64,000 bases of DNA from assembly GCA_963665935.1 (NCBI GenBank), contig OY762510.1:310001-374000 (forward strand), read 5' to 3'. The stretch comes from Syntrophus sp963665935 (GTDB taxonomy: Bacteria > Desulfobacterota > Syntrophia > Syntrophales > Syntrophaceae). The position numbers and the translations under genes were made by a program. Shown here in pieces: positions 1-8,492 of the stretch. A model generated the notes under the pieces. That model had not been told where the DNA came from, did no database searches, and saw only the letters and a list, made by a program, of their open reading frames with translations. Numbering within the stretch: position 1 is the first letter of the stretch; every line of letters begins with the position of its first letter.

Positions 1-40
1 CTCCAACATTAAGAAATGTTAAAAAATGTAAATATTCGCA

Positions 41-69
41 TTGACATGCCCCCACTTGTCGTTCATTAT
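41..69 (+). promoter_or_regulatory. Sigma-70-like promoter for the FN3-like secreted protein
   Basis: A perfect TTGACA (41-46) is followed after 17 bp by CATTAT (64-69). The coding start lies 40 bp downstream. Spacing is ideal, but the -10 is imperfect and the region is generally A+T rich. Confidence 0.45.
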
Positions 70-108
70 TTATCATAATTTTAAGAATTCTATGATTGGG
101 AGGTGGAC

Positions 109-999
109 ATGAAAAATCCAAGAAAAGAGATTCTTTGGTTAGGAGTCATCGCGGTATTGGTCTTCATACTCTGCATGCCGATATCTTCATCTGCTGCTAA
201 TGAGGGTGTACCGGATAGCGTACCAGCAGGTAAATTTATACAAGATGGAGTTATAAAAGATGTAACCGATAGCATATCCAGTAATCTTGCAAAAGATGCC
301 CTCGTAGGAGAGGCAGCCAATGCGGCATCGGCTAGTGAAGGGATAAAAGATGGGGGGGTACAAGCTGCCGTAACGGAAGCTACCCCATGGGGTGCGCCGG
401 TTCTGGTTTCGCCGAACTCCGGAACGGCACTTTATCATTATCCCAGAGCTACAACATTGGCATGGAAACCGGTAACCGGTGCCACATCCTATAAGGTGGA
501 GCGGGCATATTATTCTGGCGGCACATGGCATGCCTATTCAGCGGTGACAGTCACTGGCAACACCAACTGTAAATATACATTCAATTTTGTTGGTGATCAG
601 CAAGGACGCTGGCGGGTGACAGCCTATAAGCCATCAGTATACTCCACCCCCAGTGCCTGGTGGACGTTCTCGTACAACACCAAGCCTCAAATGGAGACGC
701 CCATTCTTACAAATCCGTATCCCAACGAAGCCTTTGAACACTACCCCCGGCAAATAACGCTGTCATGGAAAATGGTTCCTGCCGCGGTGGGTTACAAGAT
801 AGAAATCGCCTATTGTCTCTCGGATAAAGTGACATGCTGGAACTATACTCCCGTCACGATAACGGACGCACTAAAATCCTACTATACCTTCAATTTTGTC
901 GGTGCACAGCCGGGCAAGTGGCGTGTCACTGCGCTGGGAGCTCCCACTTACCGAGATTCAACTCCTAGTGCTTGGAGATGGTTCAGTTTCGGCATCTAA
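109..999 (+). CDS. Secreted protein with two FN3-like repeats
   Basis: Unassigned exported protein of 296 aa. It starts with a basic N-terminus, a hydrophobic stretch and a signal-peptidase-like end (CMPISSSAA). After a linker of about 65 residues come two homologous domains of about 100 residues (roughly residues 88-190 and 195-296). Each carries the order P-x-L-x-x-P, a HYPR motif, a (T/S)-W-K core, a Y-K-(V/I)-E strand, the shared FNFVG element and a W-R-V-T-A strand, ending in TPSAW. This pattern suits fibronectin-type-III-like beta sandwiches. The ATG at 109 is preferred to an in-frame GTG at 103 because GGGAGG lies 5-6 bp upstream of it. It is monocistronic, with a promoter before it and a hairpin after it. 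A role in surface binding is inference only. Confidence 0.75.
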   Translation: MKNPRKEILWLGVIAVLVFILCMPISSSAANEGVPDSVPAGKFIQDGVIKDVTDSISSNLAKDALVGEAANAASASEGIKDGGVQAAVTEATPWGAPVLVSPNSGTALYHYPRATTLAWKPVTGATSYKVERAYYSGGTWHAYSAVTVTGNTNCKYTFNFVGDQQGRWRVTAYKPSVYSTPSAWWTFSYNTKPQMETPILTNPYPNEAFEHYPRQITLSWKMVPAAVGYKIEIAYCLSDKVTCWNYTPVTITDALKSYYTFNFVGAQPGKWRVTALGAPTYRDSTPSAWRWFSFGI

Positions 1000-1052
1000 G
1001 AAGCGCTTTTTATTATAAGGAAAAGTTCATCGTAAACATATCCATAAATTGA

Positions 1053-1092
1053 GAGAGGGGATATTCCTGTGATGACTGGAATATCCCCTCTC
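1053..1092 (+). terminator. Hairpin terminator after the FN3-like gene
   Basis: A perfect 15-bp inverted repeat (GAGAGGGGATATTCC at 1053-1067 and its complement at 1078-1092) with a 10-nt loop. It has no good T-run on either side, so it may be a terminator or an mRNA-stabilising hairpin. Confidence 0.55.
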
Positions 1093-1167
1093 TTCAGCGG
1101 CAGATTCACTTGATCTTACCGTTTGTTTTCTGCAATTATCTTGATCAACTATCAAAATTTATTCTGA

Positions 1168-1374
1168 TTAAAACGAGACCTTTTCCGGGACCTTGATGTC
1201 CAGTGCTTTTTCCAGCCATTCCGCCACCAGGCGACGATGGCGGAATTTTCCAGGGGACTCCCAGCACAGCATGACGGCATCCGGACCAAGGTCTTCATAA
1301 ACCTGCCGCGGGTCCAGTTTTGAAACCCTCCTGACAAAATCCAAAAATTTATCTTTCTGAAAAGCAATTGTTTC
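1168..1374 (-). pseudogene. DUF488 family C-terminal remnant
   Basis: The minus frame ending at the TAA at 1168-1170 encodes about 68 residues ending LVAEWLEKALDIKVPE. Internally it contains LDPRQVYEDLG, a cysteine-tryptophan-glutamate core (VMLCWE) and a CHRRLVAEWL-like element (here FRHRRLVAEWL). This is the conserved C-terminal half of DUF488 proteins, which are usually about 120-150 aa. An in-frame TGA at 1375-1377 blocks extension and the N-terminal half is absent, so this reads as a decayed fragment. The longer ORF covering the same bases is in another frame and lacks this similarity. Confidence 0.6.
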
Positions 1375-1546
1375 TCATTATCGTCGGATGCTGTATAGTG
1401 TGTAAGAATGGGGAGCATGGCTCAAGAATGACGATAAAAAAATATATTGGTGATTTCCTCAAATATCCTTGAAGCATTCGAAACAAAGGTTTACCAAGAT
1501 TTAAATTTTTTTGTGAGCGGCTCTGCCTTATTGAAAAGGGAATGCC

Positions 1547-2500
1547 ATGCTTTTCCGCACCGTGATTACCCGATTTGGGGTCATCAAACTGACAGGGATT
1601 TTAACGGCCTTTTGTGTCGTTCTTTCCCTGTCGTTTTACCTGGCATTTGCCTTTGTTGCCGGTGAAGTTCGCGGTATCGGTATTTTTCTTTCCCTCTTGA
1701 TTCCCTCGTTGGTTGCGCCTCCCGTCTGTATCCTCCTTTTAAGACTTAACCGTTCTCTCTATCGGGTTCAAGAAGAGCTCTTGAGAATTCAGGAGGGGCT
1801 GGAGAGAAGAGTTGCGGAAAGAACAGAGGAACTGGACGAAAAAAACGAACGGTTGAGAGAGGAAATTCAAGAGAGAAAGCAGGCGGAAGCGGCTCTGCAA
1901 CGCGAGCACGTTTTGCTCCAGACCGTGATGAACAGCGCGGGGAACGCTCACCTCGCGTACCTCGACCGCTCTTTCAATTATGTGCTTGTCAACGAGACCT
2001 CGGCAGCAACTTACGGGTACCGCCCCGAGGAGATAATCGGGAAGAATCCTTTTGACCTCATCCCGAACACCGAGGGCGAGGTGATCTGTTCACAGGTCCG
2101 CAACACCGGCAAGGCTTTCGAGGTCCATGATTTCCCCTTCGAATTCCCCGGCCAGCCCGAACGGGGTGTTACTTACTGGGACTGGACGCTCCATGCGGTC
2201 AAGGACCCGGGCGGTCACGTCATCGGCCTAGTCCTTTCGGCGTATGACACGACCGAACGCAAAAGGAATAAAGACAGGATGGAGCAACTTGTCCTTGAGC
2301 TCCAGGAAACTCTGGCAAAGGTCAAGACATTAAGCGGCTTACTCCCCATCTGCGCCTCCTGCAAAAAAATACGCAATGATCAAGGCTATTGGGAGCAGAT
2401 AGAGACATACATCAGTGGACATTCGGAAGCGGAATTCACCCACGGGATCTGCCCGGAGTGTATGGAGAAATTATACCCCGAACTCTCCGAAAAAAAATAA
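1547..2500 (+). CDS. Membrane-anchored PAS-domain sensory protein
   Basis: 317 aa. Two hydrophobic segments (about residues 13-36 and 42-65) anchor it in the inner membrane. A charged coiled coil follows (about 70-125, rich in E/R with EERL/ERRVAERTEEL-type heptads), then a PAS domain (about 127-245, with VNETSAATYGY and the EEIIGKNPFDLIP loop typical of PAS). After a second short helix the C-terminus carries LSGLLPICASCKKIR and CPECM, the cysteine-bearing tail often seen at the end of PAS/response-regulator proteins of anaerobes. No histidine kinase, GGDEF or methyl-accepting module is present, so any output must come from a partner or from the cysteine tail. Ligand unknown. It stands alone, facing the queH-ruvB pair. 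Confidence 0.75.
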   Translation: MLFRTVITRFGVIKLTGILTAFCVVLSLSFYLAFAFVAGEVRGIGIFLSLLIPSLVAPPVCILLLRLNRSLYRVQEELLRIQEGLERRVAERTEELDEKNERLREEIQERKQAEAALQREHVLLQTVMNSAGNAHLAYLDRSFNYVLVNETSAATYGYRPEEIIGKNPFDLIPNTEGEVICSQVRNTGKAFEVHDFPFEFPGQPERGVTYWDWTLHAVKDPGGHVIGLVLSAYDTTERKRNKDRMEQLVLELQETLAKVKTLSGLLPICASCKKIRNDQGYWEQIETYISGHSEAEFTHGICPECMEKLYPELSEKK

Positions 2501-2562
2501 CCCCTCTCTATGCCCCTTGCCGACTTTATCCATCTCCCATGATTTCCGGGCATATCGCTTTT

Positions 2563-3105
2563 TCAAAGGGCCTGATTTTTTTTATAATAGCGTTCTTTTT
2601 CGCTGTAGATGCACCCGCAGTATTGCTGCCGATACATGCCCTGAGCTTTTGAGATGCGGATCCCGGTTTCCCATCCTTCCCGAAAGTCGGAATAGACAAA
2701 GGACAGCCCCTGCTCCTTTGCCAGGCTTTCGCCGATACTGCGAATCAACTCGTGATTCTGGTATCTGCTGTATAAAAGCGTGGAGGAAAACCCGTCAAAG
2801 TCGCCTTTTCTGGCGACGTGCGCCGCATAACTCAGCCGTTTGTAATAGCAGAAGCGGCAACGATCCCCTTCGCGAAAGGCTACGCTCCTTAAGAAGTCCT
2901 CCAGTTCGTAGGCATCCTTCCAGATAACGGGGAGATTTTCCTGCTCGGCATATGCCTTGAGCGTATCCCTCCGCCGGCAATATTCAAGATAGGGATGGAT
3001 ATTCGGATTGAAGAAGAGCCCCCGCATCTCATGCTGCTGATCCCTCAGCACCTGCAAGGGATAGATGGTGCAGGGCGCGCAACAAAGATGCAACAGTATT
3101 TTCAT
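2563..3105 (-). CDS. queH: Epoxyqueuosine reductase QueH
   Basis: QueH (formerly DUF208) reduces epoxyqueuosine to queuosine, the last step of tRNA wobble-base queuosine synthesis. The 180-aa product begins MKILLHLCCAPC, giving the family CC pair, and later carries the CRFCYYKRL block and a QQYCGC motif near the C-terminus. These four cysteine groups form the Fe-S and redox ligands of the family. The ATG at 3105 is preferred to an upstream in-frame TTG because QueH proteins normally begin MKI and GGAG lies just upstream. It starts 18 bp after the ruvB stop and is probably co-transcribed with it. In many bacteria ruvB sits next to queA, the preceding step of the same pathway. Confidence 0.9.
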   Translation of the reverse strand: MKILLHLCCAPCTIYPLQVLRDQQHEMRGLFFNPNIHPYLEYCRRRDTLKAYAEQENLPVIWKDAYELEDFLRSVAFREGDRCRFCYYKRLSYAAHVARKGDFDGFSSTLLYSRYQNHELIRSIGESLAKEQGLSFVYSDFREGWETGIRISKAQGMYRQQYCGCIYSEKERYYKKNQAL

Positions 3106-3123
3106 CGTCTCCAAGGCCTGTGT

Positions 3124-4146
3124 TCAGATCAGCTCTTCCGATTCAAGTTTGAAGGTTCTTTTCCCGAAATGCTCGTAGGCCTTCCTCGTAGCGATTCGAC
3201 CCCGCGCCGTCTTCTGCAGGTAGCCTTCCTTGATCAGATAGGGCTCATAAACATCTTCAAGCGTCGTTCTTTCCTCCCCCACTGTGGCGCACAGGGTGTC
3301 AATCCCGACGGGACCACCGCCATAATTTTCAATAATGGACAACAGGATGCTTCGATCCATGTGATCAAATCCCTGAGAGTCTATCTCCAGCATTTCCAGG
3401 GCGCTGGCGGCAACGGCCTCGTCAATTGTCCCCTTTTCCTTGACCTGGGCATAGTCCCGGACCCTTTTCAGGAGACGGTTGGCGATTCTCGGCGTCCCCC
3501 GCGAACGTTTCGCGATCTCGACAGCCCCCGCCTGCTCCAGTTCGATGGACAGAAGAGTTGCGGAACGGAGGATGATCTTCGTCAGTTCTTCAACGGCATA
3601 ATAGTTCAGCCGGAAACTGATCCCGAACCGATCCCGCAGCGGCGAGGTCAGCAACCCGGCCCTGGTCGTTGCCCCCACCAGGGTAAATCTGGGGATATCC
3701 AGTTTCATGCTTCGGGCGGATGGCCCCTGCCCGATGACCAGATCAATATAAAAATCCTCCATGGCGGGATAGAGGATTTCTTCAACGGTATGGGGAAGGC
3801 GATGGATCTCATCAATAAAGAGGATATCGGAATCCTTCAGATTGGTCAGGATGGCCGCCAGATCTCCAGGACGTTCAATCACAGGCCCCGAAGTGATCTT
3901 GATGTTGAATCCCATTTCTCTGGCGATAATCACCGCCAGGGTCGTTTTACCCAGACCGGGCGGACCATAAAGGAGCACATGGTCCAGGGCTTCCTTTCTT
4001 TTTTTCGCCGCATCGACAAAAATGGAAAGATTTCTCTTGACCGCTTTCTGTCCAATGTATTCCTGGATGCTCCGGGGGCGTAAGCTGCCTTCATAGATAC
4101 CGTCCCCTTCGATGCATTCAGGACTTACGAGATCATCTTTCCGCAT
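3124..4146 (-). CDS. ruvB: Holliday junction branch-migration helicase RuvB
   Basis: 340 aa, full family length. RuvB is the AAA+ hexameric motor that with RuvA drives branch migration of Holliday junctions. Walker A is GPPGLGKTT near residue 62, Walker B is DEIHR, sensor I is GATTRAG, and an arginine-finger region SPLRDRFG follows. The C-terminal winged helix (from about residue 265) contains GGGPVGIDTLC and EPYLI, typical of RuvB. The start is the ATG at 4146 giving MRKDDLVSPE. ruvC and ruvA lie about 45 kb away at 49.5-50.6 kb rather than adjacent, and the gene here leads into queH. Confidence 0.97.
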   Translation of the reverse strand: MRKDDLVSPECIEGDGIYEGSLRPRSIQEYIGQKAVKRNLSIFVDAAKKRKEALDHVLLYGPPGLGKTTLAVIIAREMGFNIKITSGPVIERPGDLAAILTNLKDSDILFIDEIHRLPHTVEEILYPAMEDFYIDLVIGQGPSARSMKLDIPRFTLVGATTRAGLLTSPLRDRFGISFRLNYYAVEELTKIILRSATLLSIELEQAGAVEIAKRSRGTPRIANRLLKRVRDYAQVKEKGTIDEAVAASALEMLEIDSQGFDHMDRSILLSIIENYGGGPVGIDTLCATVGEERTTLEDVYEPYLIKEGYLQKTARGRIATRKAYEHFGKRTFKLESEELI

Positions 4147-4240
4147 GGCCTTCCATAAAAAATTACTTTTGCTGTTTTATCCGTGGAATCTATTCCAGGT
4201 TACCCTTTTGAAATAGAATATCTGCATCGGGCATGTCAAC

Positions 4241-5101
4241 CTATTTATGAATCTTTTCCCCGACCTGTTTGATTGCGACCCTCTCCGCCCCTTTTCCGAA
4301 GAAGTGATACCCTGAGCCCGCCTCGGCGATCACATTGAGCACCCGGTCGGCGTCGGTTACTCTGATACCGCCCAGTGTGCTGACCCCCCGCCGGAAAAAG
4401 GCGTCGGGGAGCATGCTTGCCGTCGGACCGACCACGATGATCTCGGCCCCCGTTTTTCGCTTTTCCAGAAGACCTTCGAGCGTATCATTGATCAGCGTGG
4501 TCCCTGTGATGACGAGAAGATCCGCTTGCGGAACCACCTCTGGGGCCTTTTCGGGGGGCACGAAGAACTCCAGTTCATCCCTTTTAAGGGTTGAGGGGTC
4601 CAGTTCCAAGATGGCAAAGGGCTTTCCCCGCGGTTTCAGGGCCTTGATGACCGGAACAAGAGCCCCCACCACAACGACGAATCCGTCTACCGGAAGCACC
4701 AGATCCTCCAAGGCATCGACACCGTCCGTTATCCGGTAGTCTTCCGGCGGTTGCCTTTTCCAGCATTCGGCGGAAAGGGCGTTAAGAACAGCGATTCCCA
4801 TCGTCTTTTTCAGGGGATTGCCGCTGAACATCTCGTCCAGAAACTTCGTGACCTTTCTCCCTTCAAGTCTCCCCGAGGCCGGCATGACCCGGGCCGAGCT
4901 CGGGCAGCAGACTGCCTCCGGAATGCTCTTGATCGGGGTAAAGCAAAGCCCGCCTTCGCCGCTATTGAGCTTCACGCCGGAGAAGAACAATCCCATGACG
5001 GTCCTTTCCACTGTCAGGGTTCCCAAATCTTCTCCAAGGACCGTTGATATCGCTTGTCGGGTTTCCTTAAGGATATCTCCCGGGAAATAGGTTGGTTCCA
5101 T
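4241..5101 (-). CDS. DUF4213/DUF364 putative metal-chelation protein
   Basis: 286 aa. The N-terminal part (about residues 1-110) fits DUF4213, with a conserved CCPSS near residue 66. The C-terminal part fits the Rossmann-like DUF364, with VDGFVVVVGALVPV, the acidic strand end ILELDP, DLLVITGTTLINDTLEGLL and IIVVGPTASMLPD. The family is annotated as putative heavy-metal chelation or anaerobic corrinoid/metal metabolism, but no reaction is established. It lies downstream of, and in the same direction as, a SAM methyltransferase 136 bp away, which may indicate joint function. Start is the ATG at 5101. Confidence 0.75.
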   Translation of the reverse strand: MEPTYFPGDILKETRQAISTVLGEDLGTLTVERTVMGLFFSGVKLNSGEGGLCFTPIKSIPEAVCCPSSARVMPASGRLEGRKVTKFLDEMFSGNPLKKTMGIAVLNALSAECWKRQPPEDYRITDGVDALEDLVLPVDGFVVVVGALVPVIKALKPRGKPFAILELDPSTLKRDELEFFVPPEKAPEVVPQADLLVITGTTLINDTLEGLLEKRKTGAEIIVVGPTASMLPDAFFRRGVSTLGGIRVTDADRVLNVIAEAGSGYHFFGKGAERVAIKQVGEKIHK

Positions 5102-5237
5102 GTTTCCTCCTCAAAATTCGGGCTTATAGCGCTCTTGCAACGTCCCCCCGCATTATATCTGCTGGCGGCCCAGGCATTGCAGAAGGTTCCTTGCATAGCC
5201 GGTAATTTGGAATCGATGAGCGGGATATCGCTCCCAT

Positions 5238-6035
5238 TCAGTCCTTCTGAACCGGGCTCCACCATAGAAGCGCTGAACGCATCCCATCCGGCCAGGAATA
5301 AACGCCTTCGGAGAAACTCAACCTCCGTTTCAATGTGGAAGCAATCAATTCATCGTAGGCCCCGGAGGTCTCCAGTCGCAAATGTTTTTTGGCTCGCTGG
5401 ATCGCGTCTTCCAGGGAAGCGTTTATCCAATGCGCCGTATCTTCTTCGACCAGCACATTGGCATAAATTCCCAGGGTATAGAGGGCATTGTAGACAATGA
5501 TGGCATTCGGGCTATCATGACGGCAGCCTGAAATCTTCAACGATAATTCTGCCATGATGCCGTCAGCCGGAGTCAACCGAACGGCCAGGTAGCACCGCTT
5601 CCGGGCGCAACGTTCCATTTTGCGTACGAATGCCGCCAGGTCCGGACTGCCATACATGCCGTGGGCACAGATGACCTGATCGTACACTGCGGGAGATGAC
5701 TCTTCCCAAGTTTGTGAGACGATGTCCACATTATGGAGCCCGGCGCTGCCCAGATTATCTCTGAGCATATCAGCCATGGCGGACGTCGGTTCAACGGTCG
5801 TTACACTTCTGCAGGCCCTGGCAAGCGGTATGGTCCAACGTCCGGTGCCGGGTCCTATTTCTAGCACCGTGTCACCCTCATTCATTTCATTTATGACGAA
5901 ATCCCTCAGGGGGTCTGGTCTTTCCGTCTTTTTTCGGGCGTGCGCTTTATATTTTTCAACCATCCCACCCCTTCTGGGCTGGGAATTTCTTTCCACAAGA
6001 TTCCGCCACAACGCCAACCAGTCGTTTTCCTTCAT
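5238..6035 (-). CDS. Class I SAM-dependent methyltransferase
   Basis: 265 aa. Residues about 40-160 form a class I methyltransferase Rossmann fold: motif I is VLEIGPGTGRWT, the acidic end of strand 2 is TTVEPTSAM, and the post-II region is NVDIVSQTWEE. The flanking N-terminal helix (WLALWRNLVERN) and long C-terminal region are typical of methyltransferases found beside DUF364 genes in anaerobes. The substrate cannot be read from sequence. The start at 6035 gives MKENDWLALW. Confidence 0.8.
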   Translation of the reverse strand: MKENDWLALWRNLVERNSQPRRGGMVEKYKAHARKKTERPDPLRDFVINEMNEGDTVLEIGPGTGRWTIPLARACRSVTTVEPTSAMADMLRDNLGSAGLHNVDIVSQTWEESSPAVYDQVICAHGMYGSPDLAAFVRKMERCARKRCYLAVRLTPADGIMAELSLKISGCRHDSPNAIIVYNALYTLGIYANVLVEEDTAHWINASLEDAIQRAKKHLRLETSGAYDELIASTLKRRLSFSEGVYSWPDGMRSALLWWSPVQKD

Positions 6036-6166
6036 CTATATCCCCTCAGCTCCTACTCTTCCGATAAGTCCCCGCCAACGCGCAGGCTGAGTTGTCGACT
6101 CAACCCGTTCCTCGACGTACGTCTTGTGTGCGCCTGTGCCGAATCTGTCTTGTCACCCTGCCACTG

Positions 6167-6260
6167 TCATTGATCTGGAACCGAAATAACGGCACAGTTT
6201 TTCCCCTGTCGTTTAGCCTCATACAGACCGCATCCGCATAAGTAACAGTCCCCGGCTTCA
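6167..6260 (-). pseudogene. Possible GGDEF-domain C-terminal remnant
   Basis: The minus strand ends in an open frame reading GLYEAKRQGKNCAVI and then a stop (TGA at 6167-6169). This is the signature end of GGDEF diguanylate cyclase domains (ADxALYxAKxxGRN). The preceding TYADA is present but in the neighbouring frame, so the match needs one frameshift. Nothing recognisable lies further upstream. I read it as a decayed 3' end next to the insertion sequence; the short length keeps confidence low. Confidence 0.4.
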
Positions 6261-6532
6261 TCCTCTTGATTAACAGTTTGATTCCATAATGATTCAGAAC
6301 GGGAACAATCAGTCTATAGCAGCCGGCCGTAAGGCCTATTGCAATAACAAAACTTAAAGAAGTAGCGTACCCTACAAGATATACGCAACCCTTATTCGCC
6401 TTAAGTTTATGCTTATCTCCAATGACTGATGCGGATGGATATCCATCCGTAATACTGAAGTTTTACAGTTGCTAAAAAATAGTTTTGTCATATCAGTGAC
6501 ATAGGTATCCATAAAAAGTTCTTGGCACCACA

Positions 6533-8320
6533 TATTGCTCTTTGAAAATCGGATAATCATCATGACACCTCCCGAATGGTGAGAGGAAGGGCAACACCGA
6601 CAGCCTGAAAAACCTTGCCGCAAACCCCTTGGCATTCGCTACGGATTGCGAGTCTCTTCCCGTTGTCTTCGAGAGTGACCTCCTGCAAGGCCTTCAGATC
6701 CTGTTTAATGTCAGCCCACTCAAAATCATGCCCGGTTTTTCCCAATCTGCGGTCCAATTCCTTCCGCAGTACCAGGGCAAGGAAACTGCAGAAGACATGG
6801 CCTTTGATGGTCTCATCGCGCTGGTGAAAGATCGGCCGTGTATCCAGGATGGATTTCATGTCCCGGAAGACATGTTCCACCTGCCAGAGTTCCTTGTATT
6901 TGAGGGCCACCTGCTCCGCCGTAAGATCGGTATTGGTCCGGAGGACCCATTTCCCGTCGAAGCGCTCCTCCTCTTGAACCTTTTCCTCGTTGAGGGAAAC
7001 GGCATCCTGATCCAGCCTCAAATATTTTCGGAACCCCTTGTTGCCTACCAGCGATTTGGGATCATGCTGCAACTTTTCTTGCAGGGCCTCGGTAATGGCC
7101 TGGCGGTCAGCGGCATCCTTTCTCGCCTGCCGGTCATTCAAACAGACGATATAGCGGCGATTTTCAAGAACGACTTCCTTGACCTTCAACGGAGAAGGAT
7201 CCTTGGAAGATGCACCTTCCGGGAAGACCTCCCGGTAATTTCCATCGGCGGAGAGAACTTTCTCTTTGATTTCCTTGACCCTCCTCATCCGGGCTCCCAG
7301 AATGTAAGGGATGTGTTCTTTGTCCAGCCAGGCCAGCGTTGCGTCACTGATCATGCCCCGGTCGGAGACGACACAGAATCTACCGATAGGAAAGCGACTC
7401 CGAATTCTTTCGACAACGGGGATCAGACTCTTGACATCCGCCGTGTTGCCCGGCCACATCTCGCAACAGACGGGATTGCCATTGTTGTCGAGAATGACGC
7501 CGACGATCATCTGGTTCAGATCGGGACGATGATCCTTGCTGTGACCACGTCGACCAAGAGTCTCGCCTCCTTCTCCCTCAAAGTAGAGAGAGGTGGTATC
7601 GAAGAAAACGATATCCAGGCCACTGAACAGGTCCTGTCGCATCTGGAACAGTTCCTCTTCAATGACATCCTTGGTGCAGCGGGGAGAGAAGGGGGTTCGA
7701 TCTTTCTGGTCGTTGGTCTCTTCCCCCAGGAAGGCCATCGCCCGGTAAAGGTGGTGAAGGGACAACCCATCCACCCCGGAAATGACATAGTCACGATGCC
7801 ACTTGTCGCAAGAGCGATCAGAACCGGAGGTAAAGAGTCGATGCAGAACAGTCAGGAAAATGGCCCTTTCCACATCGAAGAAAAATTTGCGGTCTGCAAG
7901 AAGGCCACGAAGGATACGGTCAATTTTCAGTTCCTTCCAGAGTCTCTCGAAGATGATGGCAGGACCGATTTTCTTCGCCGATGCCTGAATGCCTTCACTC
8001 TTGCCGGACAGGACCAACAACACCTTTTCGGAAAAACGGGAAAGGGATCGCACCAGGTTCTCAATATCGCCCTTGGCCTGTAGTTGTTCCATGCGGCCGA
8101 CTGTAGCGATAACCCGTTGGATGGTTTTTTTGCCCTCCCGCCGATTTTCGACAATCTGGAGGTATTCGTATGGGCCGGTTTTCTTGACTCTGGCAAACAT
8201 GGGGAACTCCTTTCTTGACACCCCATGAATATGAAATATGCTCTGCTATGTCAAGGATAATCCACCTATCATTTGGCACCACATTTTTGAGATGACCTCG
8301 ATTTTTTCAAAGAGCGATAT
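6533..8320 (-). mobile_element. IS1634-type insertion sequence
   Basis: A complete element of about 1.8 kb. The transposase gene is flanked by imperfect inverted repeats: ATATTGCTCTTTGAAAATCG at the left (from 6533) matches the complement of the right end, ATATCGCTCTTTGAAAAAATCG (8299-8320). No clear short target duplication is visible outside these ends. A 12-bp word, TTGGCACCACAT, occurs in direct orientation just outside the left repeat (6522-6533) and inside the right end (8274-8285). The element sits beside the GGDEF-like remnant. Confidence 0.75.
6560..8200 (-). CDS. IS1634-family DDE transposase
   Basis: 546 aa transposase catalysing cut-and-paste movement of the element. Catalytic elements are visible in order: FFDTTSLYFEG (first D), VVSDRGMIS (second D) and the YKELWQVEHVFRDMK block (the Y-x6-E-x2-F-R-x2-K glutamate region). 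RPDLNQMIVGVILD and GNPVCCEMWPGNTAD are typical of the IS4/IS1634 group. The longer frame to a GTG at 8221 encodes the Shine-Dalgarno AAGGAG inside its first codons, so the ATG at 8200 (MFARVKKTGPYEYLQ) is the better start. The frame is intact, so the element may still be active. Confidence 0.93.
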   Translation of the reverse strand: MFARVKKTGPYEYLQIVENRREGKKTIQRVIATVGRMEQLQAKGDIENLVRSLSRFSEKVLLVLSGKSEGIQASAKKIGPAIIFERLWKELKIDRILRGLLADRKFFFDVERAIFLTVLHRLFTSGSDRSCDKWHRDYVISGVDGLSLHHLYRAMAFLGEETNDQKDRTPFSPRCTKDVIEEELFQMRQDLFSGLDIVFFDTTSLYFEGEGGETLGRRGHSKDHRPDLNQMIVGVILDNNGNPVCCEMWPGNTADVKSLIPVVERIRSRFPIGRFCVVSDRGMISDATLAWLDKEHIPYILGARMRRVKEIKEKVLSADGNYREVFPEGASSKDPSPLKVKEVVLENRRYIVCLNDRQARKDAADRQAITEALQEKLQHDPKSLVGNKGFRKYLRLDQDAVSLNEEKVQEEERFDGKWVLRTNTDLTAEQVALKYKELWQVEHVFRDMKSILDTRPIFHQRDETIKGHVFCSFLALVLRKELDRRLGKTGHDFEWADIKQDLKALQEVTLEDNGKRLAIRSECQGVCGKVFQAVGVALPLTIREVS

Positions 8321-8431
8321 AGTGAATTCAGAAGGTTAGAGATCCCAGTGGGCACAAAAGCCCAATTAAGTGTAAAAGAAAAGTAATACTTTTTAATCCT
8401 TTTCCTTAGTGAAAATACGATTTTCTTCGTA

Positions 8432-8460
8432 TTGACAAAAGAGGATGCTTTTTCTAATCT
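8432..8460 (+). promoter_or_regulatory. Promoter of the PEP-CTERM-like gene
   Basis: TTGACA (8432-8437), a 17-bp spacer and TAATCT (8455-8460), 32 bp upstream of the coding start. A good sigma-70-type match lying just outside the insertion-sequence right end. Confidence 0.5.
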
Positions 8461-8492
8461 TCAAACTATATCAAGAGAAGGGAGGCTTGTAT

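Noticed and set aside
1152..1418. 88-codon minus-strand ORF
   Set aside because: Wrong frame; the protein-like signal (DUF488) is in the neighbouring frame.
2995..4083. Long plus-strand ORF opposite ruvB, and similar long ORFs opposite the transposase, acyl ligase and tpsB
   Set aside because: Antisense shadows of clearly recognised genes with no domain features of their own.
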